DNA from: Tumebacillus permanentifrigoris
GTDB taxonomy: Bacteria; Bacillota; Bacilli; Tumebacillales; Tumebacillaceae
Length of the DNA: 64,000 bases
NCBI RefSeq assembly: GCF_003148565.1
Contig: NZ_QGGL01000007.1
Location: forward strand, 160,461 to 224,460
Direction of reading: 5' to 3'
Both the position numbers and the translations under genes were made by a program. Each line of letters begins with the position of its first letter. Within the stretch, counting starts at the first letter, position 1. The notes under the pieces were generated by a model. It ran no database searches, was not told the origin of the DNA, and was given only the letters and a program-made list of their open reading frames with translations. Positions 53,359 through 62,543 of this stretch are shown here, piece by piece.

Positions 53359-53418
53359 TTGTAATTAAAGTAGTACAATCGCAATCATCTTCAACTGAAA
53401 AAAGGAGGCTCTCCCTCA

Positions 53419-54795
53419 ATGTCCCAATCCTACGAACCCCAGCAGCTACAACGAACGATGAAGAGCCGCCACTTGTTCATGATCTCGCTAGGTGGCGTGA
53501 TCGGAACCGGGTTTTTCCTCGGCTCAGGCTACACGATCTCGCAAGCGGGCCCGTTCGGTGCGATCCTGTCCTACCTCGTCGGCGGACTGATCATGTACCT
53601 GACGATGCTCTGTCTCGGTGAACTGTCGGTGGCGATGCCGGTCTCCGGTTCCTTCCAGACCTACACCACCAAATTTATCGGCCCTGGCACTGGTTTTGCC
53701 GTCGGCTGGCTGTATTGGCTCGGCTGGGCGGTGACGGTCGCACTGGAATTGTTGTCGGCGGCCGCGTTGATGCAACGCTGGTTTGCGGATGTTCCGGCCT
53801 GGTTCTGGTGCTTGTTGTTCGGCCTCGTGCTGTTCTTGATGAATGCGCTTTCCGCCAAGACGTTTGGGGAGACAGAGTTCTGGTTTGCCAGCATCAAGGT
53901 GGCCGTGATCATCCTGTTCATCATCCTCGGCGGTGCGGCGATGTTCGGTCTGCTTGATTTCAATAATGGCCAAGCGGCACCGCTGCTCTCAAATTACAGC
54001 TCCAGCGGATGGTTACCAAATGGGATTAAAGGTCTGATCTTAACCATGATCACCGTCAACTTCTCCTTCCAAGGCACCGAACTGATCGGGATCGCCGCTG
54101 GGGAGAGCGAAGACCCGGAGAAAACGATTCCGAAGTCGATCCGCACGACCGTCTGGCGGACGCTGGTCTTTTTCGTCCTCGCGATGTTCGTGTTGGCCGG
54201 GTTGATTCCTTATGAGCAAGCGGGCGTGGTGGAAAGTCCGTTCGTCGCCGTGTTCGACGCGATCGGGATTCCGTATGCGGCGGATGTGATGAACTTCGTC
54301 ATCCTGACCGCGCTGCTCTCGGTCGCCAACTCCGGTCTGTATGCGGCGACGCGGATGCTCTACGCGCTTTCCACGAGCGACATGGCCCCCAAAGCGCTTG
54401 GTCGTGTGAACAAACGCGCAGTTCCGTTGAACGCGTTGCTGTTGACGATGGCCGTTGCCTTCCTCTCGCTGCTCTCCAGTGTGTTTGCGGAACAAACGGT
54501 CTACCTCTGGCTGATCTCGCTGGCAGGTCTGGGGGCACAAGTCGGCTGGATTTCGATCACCGCCTCGCAACTCGCCTTCCGCCGGAAGTATCTGCGGGAT
54601 GGCGGTCGTGTGGAGGATTTGAAATTCCGCACGCCGTGGTACCCGGTGTTGCCGTTGGTCGCGACGGTGTTGAATGTCGCGGTTCTGGTCAGTCTCGCGT
54701 TCGACCCCAATCAGCGGATCGCGCTGTATTGTGGGGTGCCGTTTGTGGTGGGGTGTTACATCTATTATTACGCGGTGGTACGACGAAAGAAATAA
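53419..54795 (+). CDS. rocE: Amino acid permease, APC family, RocE-like
   Basis: 458 residues with about twelve membrane segments. '[37 protein letters not shown]' is the substrate-binding entry of the amino acid transporter family, followed by '[31 protein letters not shown]'. Located directly after rocR behind a sigma-54 promoter, so it probably imports arginine or ornithine for the Roc pathway. RocC-like assignment cannot be excluded. Confidence 0.8.
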   Translation: MSQSYEPQQLQRTMKSRHLFMISLGGVIGTGFFLGSGYTISQAGPFGAILSYLVGGLIMYLTMLCLGELSVAMPVSGSFQTYTTKFIGPGTGFAVGWLYWLGWAVTVALELLSAAALMQRWFADVPAWFWCLLFGLVLFLMNALSAKTFGETEFWFASIKVAVIILFIILGGAAMFGLLDFNNGQAAPLLSNYSSSGWLPNGIKGLILTMITVNFSFQGTELIGIAAGESEDPEKTIPKSIRTTVWRTLVFFVLAMFVLAGLIPYEQAGVVESPFVAVFDAIGIPYAADVMNFVILTALLSVANSGLYAATRMLYALSTSDMAPKALGRVNKRAVPLNALLLTMAVAFLSLLSSVFAEQTVYLWLISLAGLGAQVGWISITASQLAFRRKYLRDGGRVEDLKFRTPWYPVLPLVATVLNVAVLVSLAFDPNQRIALYCGVPFVVGCYIYYYAVVRRKK

Positions 54796-54797
54796 CG

Positions 54798-54834
54798 GAA
54801 AAGACCTCTCAGTCCTATGGCTGAGAGGTCTTTT
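54798..54834 (+). terminator. Terminator of the permease gene
   Basis: AAAGACCTCTCAG / CTGAGAGGTCTTTT hairpin. Confidence 0.85.
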
Positions 54835-54853
54835 GTGGGTAAAAAGAAAATTA

Positions 54854-54882
54854 TTGACAGGAACTAGTAGAAACACTACTAT
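54854..54882 (+). promoter_or_regulatory. Sigma-A-type promoter of the WXG100 operon
   Basis: TTGACA (54854-54859) and TACTAT (54877-54882) with 17-nt spacing, about 95 bases before the WXG100 gene. Confidence 0.5.
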
Positions 54883-54977
54883 ATTGCATATAAACTAGAT
54901 ATCAAATACTGGATTCAAATGCCATCATCTACATACTAACATTTGAATCTGCCAATGAGGCTAGGAGGATTCCCTAC

Positions 54978-55268
54978 ATGGACTATTTAAAAGTTACTCC
55001 TGAACAACTGGATGCCGCGTCCCGTGAAATCCAAAACGGCAGCAACGAGATCAACGCCATCAACCAACGCCTGATGCACCTCGTCTTGTCGCTGAAAGAC
55101 ACTTGGAACGGCCAAGCACAACAGCAGTACGACGCTTGGTTCCATCAATGGAAAACAAATCTTGATGCCTTGAACCACACCCTTGGTGAATTCTCCGGCG
55201 CCACCACCAAAGCTGCCGAAGCGTACCGCCATGCAGAATCGCAAGTCAAAGGTATGTTCAACGTCTAA
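54978..55268 (+). CDS. esxA: WXG100 (ESAT-6-like) type VII substrate
   Basis: 96 residues, the usual size. Two helices joined by a turn bearing Trp-Asn-Gly ('LKDTWNGQAQQQYDAWF'), and a C-terminal 'EAYRHAESQV' that fits the YxxxD/E export signal. Forms helical-hairpin dimers exported by the EccC/EssC ATPase. A hairpin terminator directly follows, so it is made in excess of the genes behind it. Confidence 0.9.
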   Translation: MDYLKVTPEQLDAASREIQNGSNEINAINQRLMHLVLSLKDTWNGQAQQQYDAWFHQWKTNLDALNHTLGEFSGATTKAAEAYRHAESQVKGMFNV

Positions 55269-55282
55269 TCATACAACCATCT

Positions 55283-55317
55283 AGGGCCTTTGCTTGTCTT
55301 GGCGGCAAAGGCCTTTT
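55283..55317 (+). terminator. Intra-operon terminator behind the WXG100 gene
   Basis: GGCCTTTGC (55285-55293) pairs with GCAAAGGCC (55304-55312), followed by TTTTT. Partial readthrough would supply the downstream genes at lower level. Confidence 0.75.
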
Positions 55318-55340
55318 TCCGATTGGAGGATGATCGCTCG

Positions 55341-55733
55341 ATGACTTTGGCTATTGAAAAGTCCGCCCCGCCGCTGCTCGTCACGATTGAAGGGGTGAAT
55401 GGAGCGGTTGATGTAGAGCTCCCGGGCGATGTTGCCCTGTCCACCCTGCTCCCGCTCCTCATCCAGCACCCGCGCATTCACATCCCCGGCGCTCCGAGTT
55501 CGCCGCTCGATTGGACGATCGGCGTGAAGCGAGGTCAGTTGCTCGACCCTGCCAACACCCTGCACAACTACGGTGTGTTAGAAGGCACGATCCTGTTGCT
55601 CCAACCGTCGGCGCAGTATTCCAACCCGCTGCCAGAAGTGGAACAGGAACTCACCCTCCCGCACGAGAATAAACTTCTGGTCTTGCAGCGAGCGACTTCG
55701 TTTTTTAAAAAGTTTCGCAAGGATTCTCGCTAG
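55341..55733 (+). CDS. YukD/EsaB-like ubiquitin-fold protein
   Basis: 130 residues from ATG 55341, with GGAGGA 10 nt upstream; the frame is open upstream through the terminator but without a box. The central part 'AVDVELPGDVALSTLLPLLI ... WTIGVKRGQLLDPANTLHNYGVLEGTILLLQP' has the beta-grasp pattern of YukD/EsaB, here with about 40 extra polar residues at the C-terminus. YukD-type proteins are cytoplasmic accessory factors of Firmicute type VII secretion. Confidence 0.7.
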   Translation: MTLAIEKSAPPLLVTIEGVNGAVDVELPGDVALSTLLPLLIQHPRIHIPGAPSSPLDWTIGVKRGQLLDPANTLHNYGVLEGTILLLQPSAQYSNPLPEVEQELTLPHENKLLVLQRATSFFKKFRKDSR

Positions 55734-55750
55734 AGAAGGGAACATCTGCG

Positions 55751-56044
55751 ATGGATACGATCAAAGTTTCCTACGAACGCCTCAATCACGAACACAGCAA
55801 GACCCACGGTTTGGCCCAAGACTGGGAGAGTCTGGACCGCCAGATCAACTACCCGGCACAGGCTGTGCGCTGGACGGGAGATTCCTATCAGTCCTACCAT
55901 GAGTTCTGGGTCGCCCTCCAGCGCGTGATGGGGGAGATCGGTGCCTCTCTGGAAACGATGTCTGCGTGTTTAGAAGAGGCTTCCTATGTCTATTCTGAGA
56001 CGGACAATGCATTGGCGAAGCAACTGCATACCCGTTCACGATAA
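55751..56044 (+). CDS. Second WXG100-like protein
   Basis: 97 residues, all-helical. A Trp-Thr-Gly turn ('AVRWTGDSYQSYHEFW') sits mid-protein, and a C-terminal 'YVYSETDNALAKQL' resembles the export signal. It lacks strong similarity to the first WXG100 protein, so the two may pair as a heterodimer or this one may partner the lipase effector on the other strand (inference). Confidence 0.7.
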   Translation: MDTIKVSYERLNHEHSKTHGLAQDWESLDRQINYPAQAVRWTGDSYQSYHEFWVALQRVMGEIGASLETMSACLEEASYVYSETDNALAKQLHTRSR

Positions 56045-56075
56045 AAACCTCCGGTGTGGGACCGGAGGTTTTTTC
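56043..56075. terminator. Bidirectional terminator
   Basis: AAAAACCTCCGGT / ACCGGAGGTTTTTT between convergent genes. Confidence 0.9.
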
Positions 56076-56079
56076 ATGT

Positions 56080-56856
56080 CTAGTCTTTGACATCTACGCT
56101 CGTGATTTCCACTCTCTGATTGTTTACCCGCCAGTGGATGACATACGACTTTGTAGGAACGGTTAGTGTGTAGAACCGAATGGAGTGGTCAGGGTGATTG
56201 AAGCTCGCATGATCTCGCCTAATGCGAACATCAGGGACTTTACCCACCAAGACAGCTTGGTCCCAAAGCTGATTGAAAGAGAGGAGCGGAGAGAGCTTTT
56301 TGGTATCGTGCTCATAATATCCGATATATTGCTCAGCCCCTCGGAAGAATGAAGGCTTCAATAAATAGGCGTACTCTCCTGGGGGCGCATCGAGATCGTA
56401 TTCCACATGGATCGCATAGAACCCCTCAGGGAGACTCGCCTCAAATTCTTCAGATGTCGCACCATCATTTGCATGAAATAGGCCAACACGATAACCAGGT
56501 ATAAGATGCCTGATTTCCGCCTTATAATCTGCTATTTCATAAAACCGACTAAAGATCCGAAGCGAGTACGCCGAAGGGAGACTTTCCTCGACAACATACA
56601 TCCCAATCGGGATCAAAAAAGCGAGCACAACAGTTGGTAACATCTGTTGCATAGACGGTACGAGCTTCAACGCAGAGTAACAGAAAAAGGCGAGGAAGAT
56701 CGCGTAGGCTGTATAGCAACCGAATCCGACCATAACACCGACCAACCCGCTCTGTGACAGCAGTTCCGGATACAGCAACAGGGTTAGGTAACTCATAAAA
56801 AATGCGCCAACCAGACAAGCGACATTGCTCCAGATCATCGTTTTAGGGCTTGGCAT
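56080..56856 (-). CDS. Membrane protein, probable immunity partner of the WXG-lipase
   Basis: 258 residues. Three to four membrane segments lie in the first 95 residues, followed by a beta-rich domain of about 160 residues predicted outside. No family recognised. Its start overlaps the end of the WXG-lipase gene by 14 nt, the usual toxin-then-immunity order. An external membrane-anchored domain is where protection against a secreted lipase would be needed. Base composition is AT-richer than the secretion genes, like the effector. Function is inference from position and topology. Confidence 0.5.
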   Translation of the reverse strand: MPSPKTMIWSNVACLVGAFFMSYLTLLLYPELLSQSGLVGVMVGFGCYTAYAIFLAFFCYSALKLVPSMQQMLPTVVLAFLIPIGMYVVEESLPSAYSLRIFSRFYEIADYKAEIRHLIPGYRVGLFHANDGATSEEFEASLPEGFYAIHVEYDLDAPPGEYAYLLKPSFFRGAEQYIGYYEHDTKKLSPLLSFNQLWDQAVLVGKVPDVRIRRDHASFNHPDHSIRFYTLTVPTKSYVIHWRVNNQRVEITSVDVKD

Positions 56857-58363
56857 GAGGTTTCTCCCCGTAGAGAATGAAATTTAATACGTCTTGTATC
56901 GCCATCGGATCTTCATGCAAGCCAGAATGATCATCCTCGGGATGCATGACTCCTGTATAGTTACCCGCCCTAGCAAATTCCTTCAAAGCAAATGCACTGT
57001 CTTCTGTGACCACAGAGTCCCCTAGCTTCACTCCGTATTTTAGACCAGCAACAGACAGTACCTCTGTATTGGGGTTGAACTGGCCACGATTGTCATACAT
57101 GTCTTGAATCGGCTTGGAGCCTGCTCGTAACTCATCCACTGCCGGGAGGAAAACTTCAATCCCGCGTACCAACGCGTAGAGAGGAGGTGTCGTTAACAGC
57201 TTTTCATGTACGGTTTGGTCCACCTTTGAACCGGTGATTGGCGAGCCCATTGTGACAAACTTGGTGACACCTATACCTCCCGTGTCCTCAATATACTTCG
57301 TCGTAACGATCCCGCCCATGCTATGTCCGACAACGATCATATAGTTTGTGGAAAAGTCACCCTGTAGTTGAGTTGTGATCTTCGAGAAGGCTTCCGTTTG
57401 ATCCTCAAACTTCATCGCCCCTTTTTCAAACACATACTGCACGACTGGGTGTGATGTGGAGCGATTATCCCCTTTTTTTCCATCTATTTCGCCTGACGAA
57501 TTCCAAGTGTACACCATAGTAGCACCGCCAAAGTAGTCAACCATGGTCTTGAAAGTTTCCTCGCTTCCCTCCAAACCGTGCATGAATACAATCGGGACAC
57601 CCTCGGTTCCACCTTGCCTTCTCGCGTTTTCTTGCAAGACGTGTGCCTGGTGCATCATTTCCTTGGCACTTTCACCGTTCGGACCTGTTGCTTGAGGATG
57701 AGCCTTGTAATATTCGTAAACGAGCTGGTTCTGACGAATGCTGTCATTCAGGAATTCAACACGGTCGATTCCTTGACGTCCTGCTACTCCATACAAGGAG
57801 ACAGGTAGCGGTACATGTGATTTGGTAAAGATCGCATCACCCACGAATAGTTGATGTTGAACTTCACCCATCAGAGTCCCCATTTTTGGTAACTGGTCCA
57901 TCAAACTCTTAAACTCCCGCTTCGCTTCCCCATCATACTGCTGCTCGCACATATTGATCTCATTCCAAAGAGCTTGGATGTTATGCGTTGGAACTTGTGG
58001 GTGACTACCTGGTTTGTCATGAATATGCCGCTGCATCTCCCACGCTTCCTCTTGCCATTGACGAGCGCGATCCCGCATCGCTTGCAAAGCGTGGATGCGA
58101 TCAGCCAAGATGTAGAGCGTCGACGCGGCTTGGTGAAAAACGTTCGCCATCCGATCCAGATACTGCCGCACCGCTTCATTCGCCGACACGTAGGCTCCGG
58201 CCGCTCGCCCTTCCCAACCATCTGGACCGCTTGTAAGTTCACGGGTACTTCGCTCCATCACCCTCATGAATTGATTCCGTACATCCTCCGCCTTGTGGGT
58301 CAAAAGGCTCGCCAATCTTCGTACCGCTTCGTGGTCACCCGTCAACTTACTCATATCCAACAC
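56843..58363 (-). CDS. Type VII effector candidate: WXG domain fused to DUF915-like alpha/beta hydrolase
   Basis: 506 residues. Residues about 1-100 form a WXG100-like helical hairpin (Trp-Glu-Gly in 'SGPDGWEGRAAGAYVSANEAV'). A linker of about 150 residues follows. The hydrolase begins near 260 ('VPIVFMHGLEGSEETFKTMVDYF'), with nucleophile Ser in 'MIVVGHSMGGIVTTKYIED', Asp in 'KLGDSVVTEDS' and His in 'HPEDDHSGLHED', the DUF915 lipase pattern. An N-terminal WXG module marks it for type VII export. The neighbouring overlapping membrane protein and AT-richer composition fit a lipase toxin with immunity, similar in idea to secreted lipase toxins described in staphylococci, but with the domains in the reverse order. 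Confidence 0.75.
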   Translation of the reverse strand: MLDMSKLTGDHEAVRRLASLLTHKAEDVRNQFMRVMERSTRELTSGPDGWEGRAAGAYVSANEAVRQYLDRMANVFHQAASTLYILADRIHALQAMRDRARQWQEEAWEMQRHIHDKPGSHPQVPTHNIQALWNEINMCEQQYDGEAKREFKSLMDQLPKMGTLMGEVQHQLFVGDAIFTKSHVPLPVSLYGVAGRQGIDRVEFLNDSIRQNQLVYEYYKAHPQATGPNGESAKEMMHQAHVLQENARRQGGTEGVPIVFMHGLEGSEETFKTMVDYFGGATMVYTWNSSGEIDGKKGDNRSTSHPVVQYVFEKGAMKFEDQTEAFSKITTQLQGDFSTNYMIVVGHSMGGIVTTKYIEDTGGIGVTKFVTMGSPITGSKVDQTVHEKLLTTPPLYALVRGIEVFLPAVDELRAGSKPIQDMYDNRGQFNPNTEVLSVAGLKYGVKLGDSVVTEDSAFALKEFARAGNYTGVMHPEDDHSGLHEDPMAIQDVLNFILYGEKPHAKP

Positions 58364-58430
58364 CTTCTGTCACAATTAAGTACCTCAATAATAAGTGAGT
58401 AACAACTGTTTTACAAGATTTCCTATCCTA

Positions 58431-58471
58431 AAAAAGAGAACCTTTCACCCGAAGTGGCGAAAGGTTCTCTT
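58431..58471 (-). terminator. Terminator of the EccC gene
   Basis: AGAGAACCTTTC (58435-58446) pairs with GAAAGGTTCTCT (58459-58470); T-rich on the minus strand. Confidence 0.85.
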
Positions 58472-58473
58472 GC

Positions 58474-61400
58474 TTATTCCTCTTCCATAAACAGTTGCAC
58501 TTGCCGCACCTTTTGATTCCTTCGCACGAGGTAGCCCCGCCCAGGCGGTAACAGCGCGGCACGTTGGTTCCCGAGGATCATACCTTCGTTGGGATCGCCA
58601 GCGAGGATGATGCCTGGTGCGCTCATCTCTTTCAATCGTTGCGGGAACTGGTCGAAGCTGCGCGACGAACCGCCGACACGGCGGGCCAGCACCGTGTGGA
58701 AACCGATGTCACGCGCTTGCAGGAGGTAGTCGGCCAAACCGGTGATCGGGTTGCCCATCGCCGCCGAGACCATGTCGTAATCGTCAAGGATCAGGAAATA
58801 GTGCGGCCCTGTCCAGCCCGCTTTCGGATCGGGCGAACTCGCCGCTTGTTGGATGCGCGGGTCAAGTTCCCCACGCAAGGCATACACCGGATCGTTGAGC
58901 ATCTGCCCTGACCACGCATAGTGCTTCACATACGGCTTGGTCTGCGCATCGTTCACGAACTCGTACAGCATCCGGCGGAAGTCGATGACGATGAATTGCA
59001 CCTGCTCCGGGCTGTAGTGCGCCATCATCCCGCGCATGAACTGGCGCAGGAACGTCGTCTTGCCAGACTCCCCATCCCCATACAGCATGAAGTGCGGCTC
59101 ATTGCCCATCGGGTCAAATGACACCACGTCGAGGCGCGATTCTTCGATCCCCAGCGGAACCCCTGCTCCGAGCAGGCGTTGCGGTTCGAGGTCTGTAGTG
59201 CGCAGTTGCAGCGGCAGGATGCGGACTGGTTGGACTTTCGCACCTGTCCACGCCTCTCGAGTCGCTTGCACGAAGGCATCGAGCGCTTTCGGGAGGGATT
59301 CGGACGGGTCGATACCGGTGACATCGAGGAGCGGTTGGGCGACTTGGAAGTAAAAACCCTCGCGCACCACACCACGGCCTGCGATGTCGCGCGGCATGAC
59401 TTTCTGCGCGGCGCGGTTGACTTCGGAGTCGTTCGGCTCGTTCAGGCGCAGTTCAAGTCGACCTGTAATGTTATCGCGGATCTTCATCCGCAGATCGGCC
59501 CAGCGATTGGCCGTGACGATCACGTGGATGCCGTAGTTCAAACCGGTGGTGACCAATTCCGTGACCTCATTGTCCACGAGTTCGAAAAACTCGCTTTGCA
59601 ACTGCGCGAGGTCATCGATCACGAGGAACACGTCACCTGGCTGATCTTGGTACTCACCCGCAGCACGGCGTTCGCGGAACGTCTGCATCGTGTCGATGCC
59701 GTGTTGGCGGAAGAACTGCTCCCGCTCGTCGATCAACGTGTGTATCTGACGGATCATGATCGGGAACTTGTCCTTGTCGCTTTTGCCGTAGACAGTTCCG
59801 ACATGCGGTGCCGCTTCCAGCGGACGGAGCAGACCGCCGCCGAGATCGATCGCGTAGAACTGCGCATCAGACGGTTTGTGCGTGGCGAGGAACGAGGTGA
59901 TGATCGTGCGCAACAGCGTCGATTTCCCACTCTGTGGCGCCCCGACGATCGCGAGGTGACCTTCGTTGCCGAGGAAGTCGAGGATCAGCGGCTCCTGACG
60001 TTGTTGCAACGGCAGATCGAGCACCCCGACCGGGACTTTCAACAGCGTGCGCACAGGGCGCGTCGGCCACTCCTGCCCGTTGAAGTACGGATAGTTGCCG
60101 GTGTTGAACAGCCTCTCAAGGAACTCCTGCGGCTTGAACACCCCGTCGAGCGTCAAATTGCGGTTGAGCGGCTCTACCCAGACTTGGTGGACTTCCTGCT
60201 GCAAATGCTTGGCGTGATCGACCAGACCTTGAATGATCACTTCCATCTCGGTTCGGTCGTCGCCGCGCTTCGTCACTTGCTTGGTGGCTGCCACTTCATC
60301 CAGACCAGGCAATTGGAAATCAACCACTCGACCGCTGGTGTTAAACTCCCCGATCTGTACCGCCAGCTCGGGCCGGTCGCTGATCGGCGTATACGGCCCG
60401 GAGACGGATGCCGTTTTGAACAGGTCGTAGATGTGGGTATCGACTTTGAAATAGCCGACGCCCGGATAGGACGGCAGGTAAAAAGCGTCCGGCGTGCCGA
60501 TGACCGCCTTGGACTCCGCTTCCGAGAACGTCCGCAAGCAGATCCGGTAGCGCAGATGCGTCTCCAGCCCTTTCAGGCGGCCTTCCTCCAAGCGCTGAGT
60601 GGCGAACAGGAGGTGTATCCCGATGCTTCGCCCGATCCGACCGATCTTCACGAACAGGTCGGTAAACTCCGGTTGGGCGGCGAGCAATTCACCGAATTCG
60701 TCGATGACGACGACCAAGTACGGCAACGGTTCCAGAAAAGGATTCGTCGCGCGCTTGTTCTGATACTGCTTCACGTTGTCGAGATTCCCGGCTTCACGCA
60801 ACCGGCGCTGACGGCGATCCATCTCCCCCATCAGCGACTGATAGAAGCGGTCGATCATCGAGTTGTCACCTTCGAGGTTGGTGATCATCCCCGCCGAATG
60901 CGGCAAGTGCGACAAATCGGCAAATGCCGCCCCGCCCTTGAAGTCGACAAAAATAAAGTTCAGCATCTCCGCGTCATTGTCAACGGCGAGACCGACAACC
61001 AACGAGCGCAACAGTTCAGACTTCCCAGAACCGGTCGCCCCGATCACGAGACCGTGTACGCCCATCCCGCCATCTGCGGCTTCCTTCAAGTCGACGATGA
61101 CCGGCTGGCCGTCCACGCGCAAACCGATCGGAGCACGCAGGACCCGTTCACGCGGTTTCGCTTGCCACGAAGTTGCCGGGTCGATATGTGCGGCTGAACG
61201 GATCTGGAGCAGGTCGGTCATCTTGACCGTGTCGGCGAGCGAAATCTGCGAAGCTTTTTCACTTTGCACAAACGGTGCGAGACCGCGAGCGATCTCATCG
61301 CTGGTGGCGAGGTCGAGGCGTTCCGCCTGCTTGCCCTCCACGCGCCTTCCACTGAACGCCATCTCTTCAAAAGTAAACTCGCCCGCGTCGCCCATCTGAA

Positions 61401-62529
61401 TCCGCGAAGCGAATGCCTGCGGGATCGAGTACCGCCCGTCGACCAGCGAGATGATCGTGATGCCCGCCTCCGTCGCTGAGCTGAACAATTCACTCAACTC
61501 CGTGGACTGTGAAATCAACGTGTTGATGTCGATGCCGTCGAGGATGAGCAATTGATGTGGCAACGCAGCGGGGGTCTGTTGCTGGTTCTTGCGTTCCTCA
61601 CGGGCTTTTTTCACCGCGAGGATGCGTGGCAACACCGCCTCGTTGAACATCTGGTGAAACTCCATCGCGTTCTGGGCCATGTAACAGAGCGGGATGCCAC
61701 CTGCCAACTTTTTGCTAGAACGCGGACGGCGACCGTGCGGGAGCCATTTGAACCACTGCCATTGCGGCTCGACTTCCTTGGTGAAGTAGACGAGCATCTG
61801 CACATCCTCTGGCGCGTGGAACACGGCGATCTGGGCCAGCATCGCCCGGGTCAGCTCTTGGATCATGTGGCGTTTGCCGCGCACGGCGAGCGACCCGAGC
61901 TGCTTGAGCGGGAGGTCGATCGGTCCCTGTTCTAGCACCTCGTACTTGGAGACCAGCGTCTTGCCCCGGTAGATCAAATTCTTGTCATATTCGATAAACG
62001 GGTTGTCGTCCATCTCCAGCTTCGGCTTGCTGGACAGCGGCACCGGGCCGCGCCCCATCGCGACGGTTAGAAAGTCCTCGTCACTGCGGTTGCGCTCCCA
62101 GATGCGCTCGCGCTTCTGAACGAAGCCGAGCAGTTGTTGCGGTTCTGGGAACAGCGTGTCATAGTATTTTTTCTGACTGAGCACCAGTTTTTCCAGCTTG
62201 TCATCTTGCTCATCAAGGTATTGGATGTACTTCTTCTTCACAGAGCGCTGTTGGGACAGGCGGTTGTTTTTCTGCATGACGATCTGTACGATGGCGGTGA
62301 TCACGGAGATCGCCGCCATGATGCTCGCCGCGAACGCCATAATCGGGTTGTGGTAGAGCGTGGACATGATGTACGCGGCGATGATCGTGAGACCGGCGGT
62401 GATCAGCGCAATGATCAGACCGCCTTTGCTCGGTGCTTGGAGCGGAGGTGGCGCGACGATTTTCACTTCGCCTGTAGGCAACGGTTCGGGATAGGTTCGT
62501 GCTGGTCTATAATACTGAATACCGTTCAT
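58474..62529 (-). CDS. essC: EccC/EssC-type type VII secretion ATPase without FHA domains
   Basis: 1351 residues from ATG 62529 (AGGAGG 5-6 nt upstream). Two membrane segments at about 38-90. Three FtsK/SpoIIIE ATPase domains: D1 with 'GATGSGKSE' (about 497-505) and Walker B 'LVVVIDEFGE'; D2 with 'GAPQSGKST' (about 863) and 'VFLVIDDLAQL'; D3 with 'GDGESGKTT' (about 1151) and 'FLILDDYDM'. The N-terminus (YYRPARTYPEPLPTGEV) resembles actinobacterial EccC, and the two FHA domains normal in staphylococcal and bacillar EssC are absent. The motor for WXG100 and effector export. Confidence 0.92.
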   Translation of the reverse strand: MNGIQYYRPARTYPEPLPTGEVKIVAPPPLQAPSKGGLIIALITAGLTIIAAYIMSTLYHNPIMAFAASIMAAISVITAIVQIVMQKNNRLSQQRSVKKKYIQYLDEQDDKLEKLVLSQKKYYDTLFPEPQQLLGFVQKRERIWERNRSDEDFLTVAMGRGPVPLSSKPKLEMDDNPFIEYDKNLIYRGKTLVSKYEVLEQGPIDLPLKQLGSLAVRGKRHMIQELTRAMLAQIAVFHAPEDVQMLVYFTKEVEPQWQWFKWLPHGRRPRSSKKLAGGIPLCYMAQNAMEFHQMFNEAVLPRILAVKKAREERKNQQQTPAALPHQLLILDGIDINTLISQSTELSELFSSATEAGITIISLVDGRYSIPQAFASRIQMGDAGEFTFEEMAFSGRRVEGKQAERLDLATSDEIARGLAPFVQSEKASQISLADTVKMTDLLQIRSAAHIDPATSWQAKPRERVLRAPIGLRVDGQPVIVDLKEAADGGMGVHGLVIGATGSGKSELLRSLVVGLAVDNDAEMLNFIFVDFKGGAAFADLSHLPHSAGMITNLEGDNSMIDRFYQSLMGEMDRRQRRLREAGNLDNVKQYQNKRATNPFLEPLPYLVVVIDEFGELLAAQPEFTDLFVKIGRIGRSIGIHLLFATQRLEEGRLKGLETHLRYRICLRTFSEAESKAVIGTPDAFYLPSYPGVGYFKVDTHIYDLFKTASVSGPYTPISDRPELAVQIGEFNTSGRVVDFQLPGLDEVAATKQVTKRGDDRTEMEVIIQGLVDHAKHLQQEVHQVWVEPLNRNLTLDGVFKPQEFLERLFNTGNYPYFNGQEWPTRPVRTLLKVPVGVLDLPLQQRQEPLILDFLGNEGHLAIVGAPQSGKSTLLRTIITSFLATHKPSDAQFYAIDLGGGLLRPLEAAPHVGTVYGKSDKDKFPIMIRQIHTLIDEREQFFRQHGIDTMQTFRERRAAGEYQDQPGDVFLVIDDLAQLQSEFFELVDNEVTELVTTGLNYGIHVIVTANRWADLRMKIRDNITGRLELRLNEPNDSEVNRAAQKVMPRDIAGRGVVREGFYFQVAQPLLDVTGIDPSESLPKALDAFVQATREAWTGAKVQPVRILPLQLRTTDLEPQRLLGAGVPLGIEESRLDVVSFDPMGNEPHFMLYGDGESGKTTFLRQFMRGMMAHYSPEQVQFIVIDFRRMLYEFVNDAQTKPYVKHYAWSGQMLNDPVYALRGELDPRIQQAASSPDPKAGWTGPHYFLILDDYDMVSAAMGNPITGLADYLLQARDIGFHTVLARRVGGSSRSFDQFPQRLKEMSAPGIILAGDPNEGMILGNQRAALLPPGRGYLVRRNQKVRQVQLFMEEE

Positions 62530-62543
62530 GGGGTCCTCCTGTC

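Noticed and set aside
59179..61197. 672-aa open frame antisense to the EccC ATPase
   Set aside because: The three ATPase motifs are clear on the minus strand; the plus frame shows no domain and no start signal.
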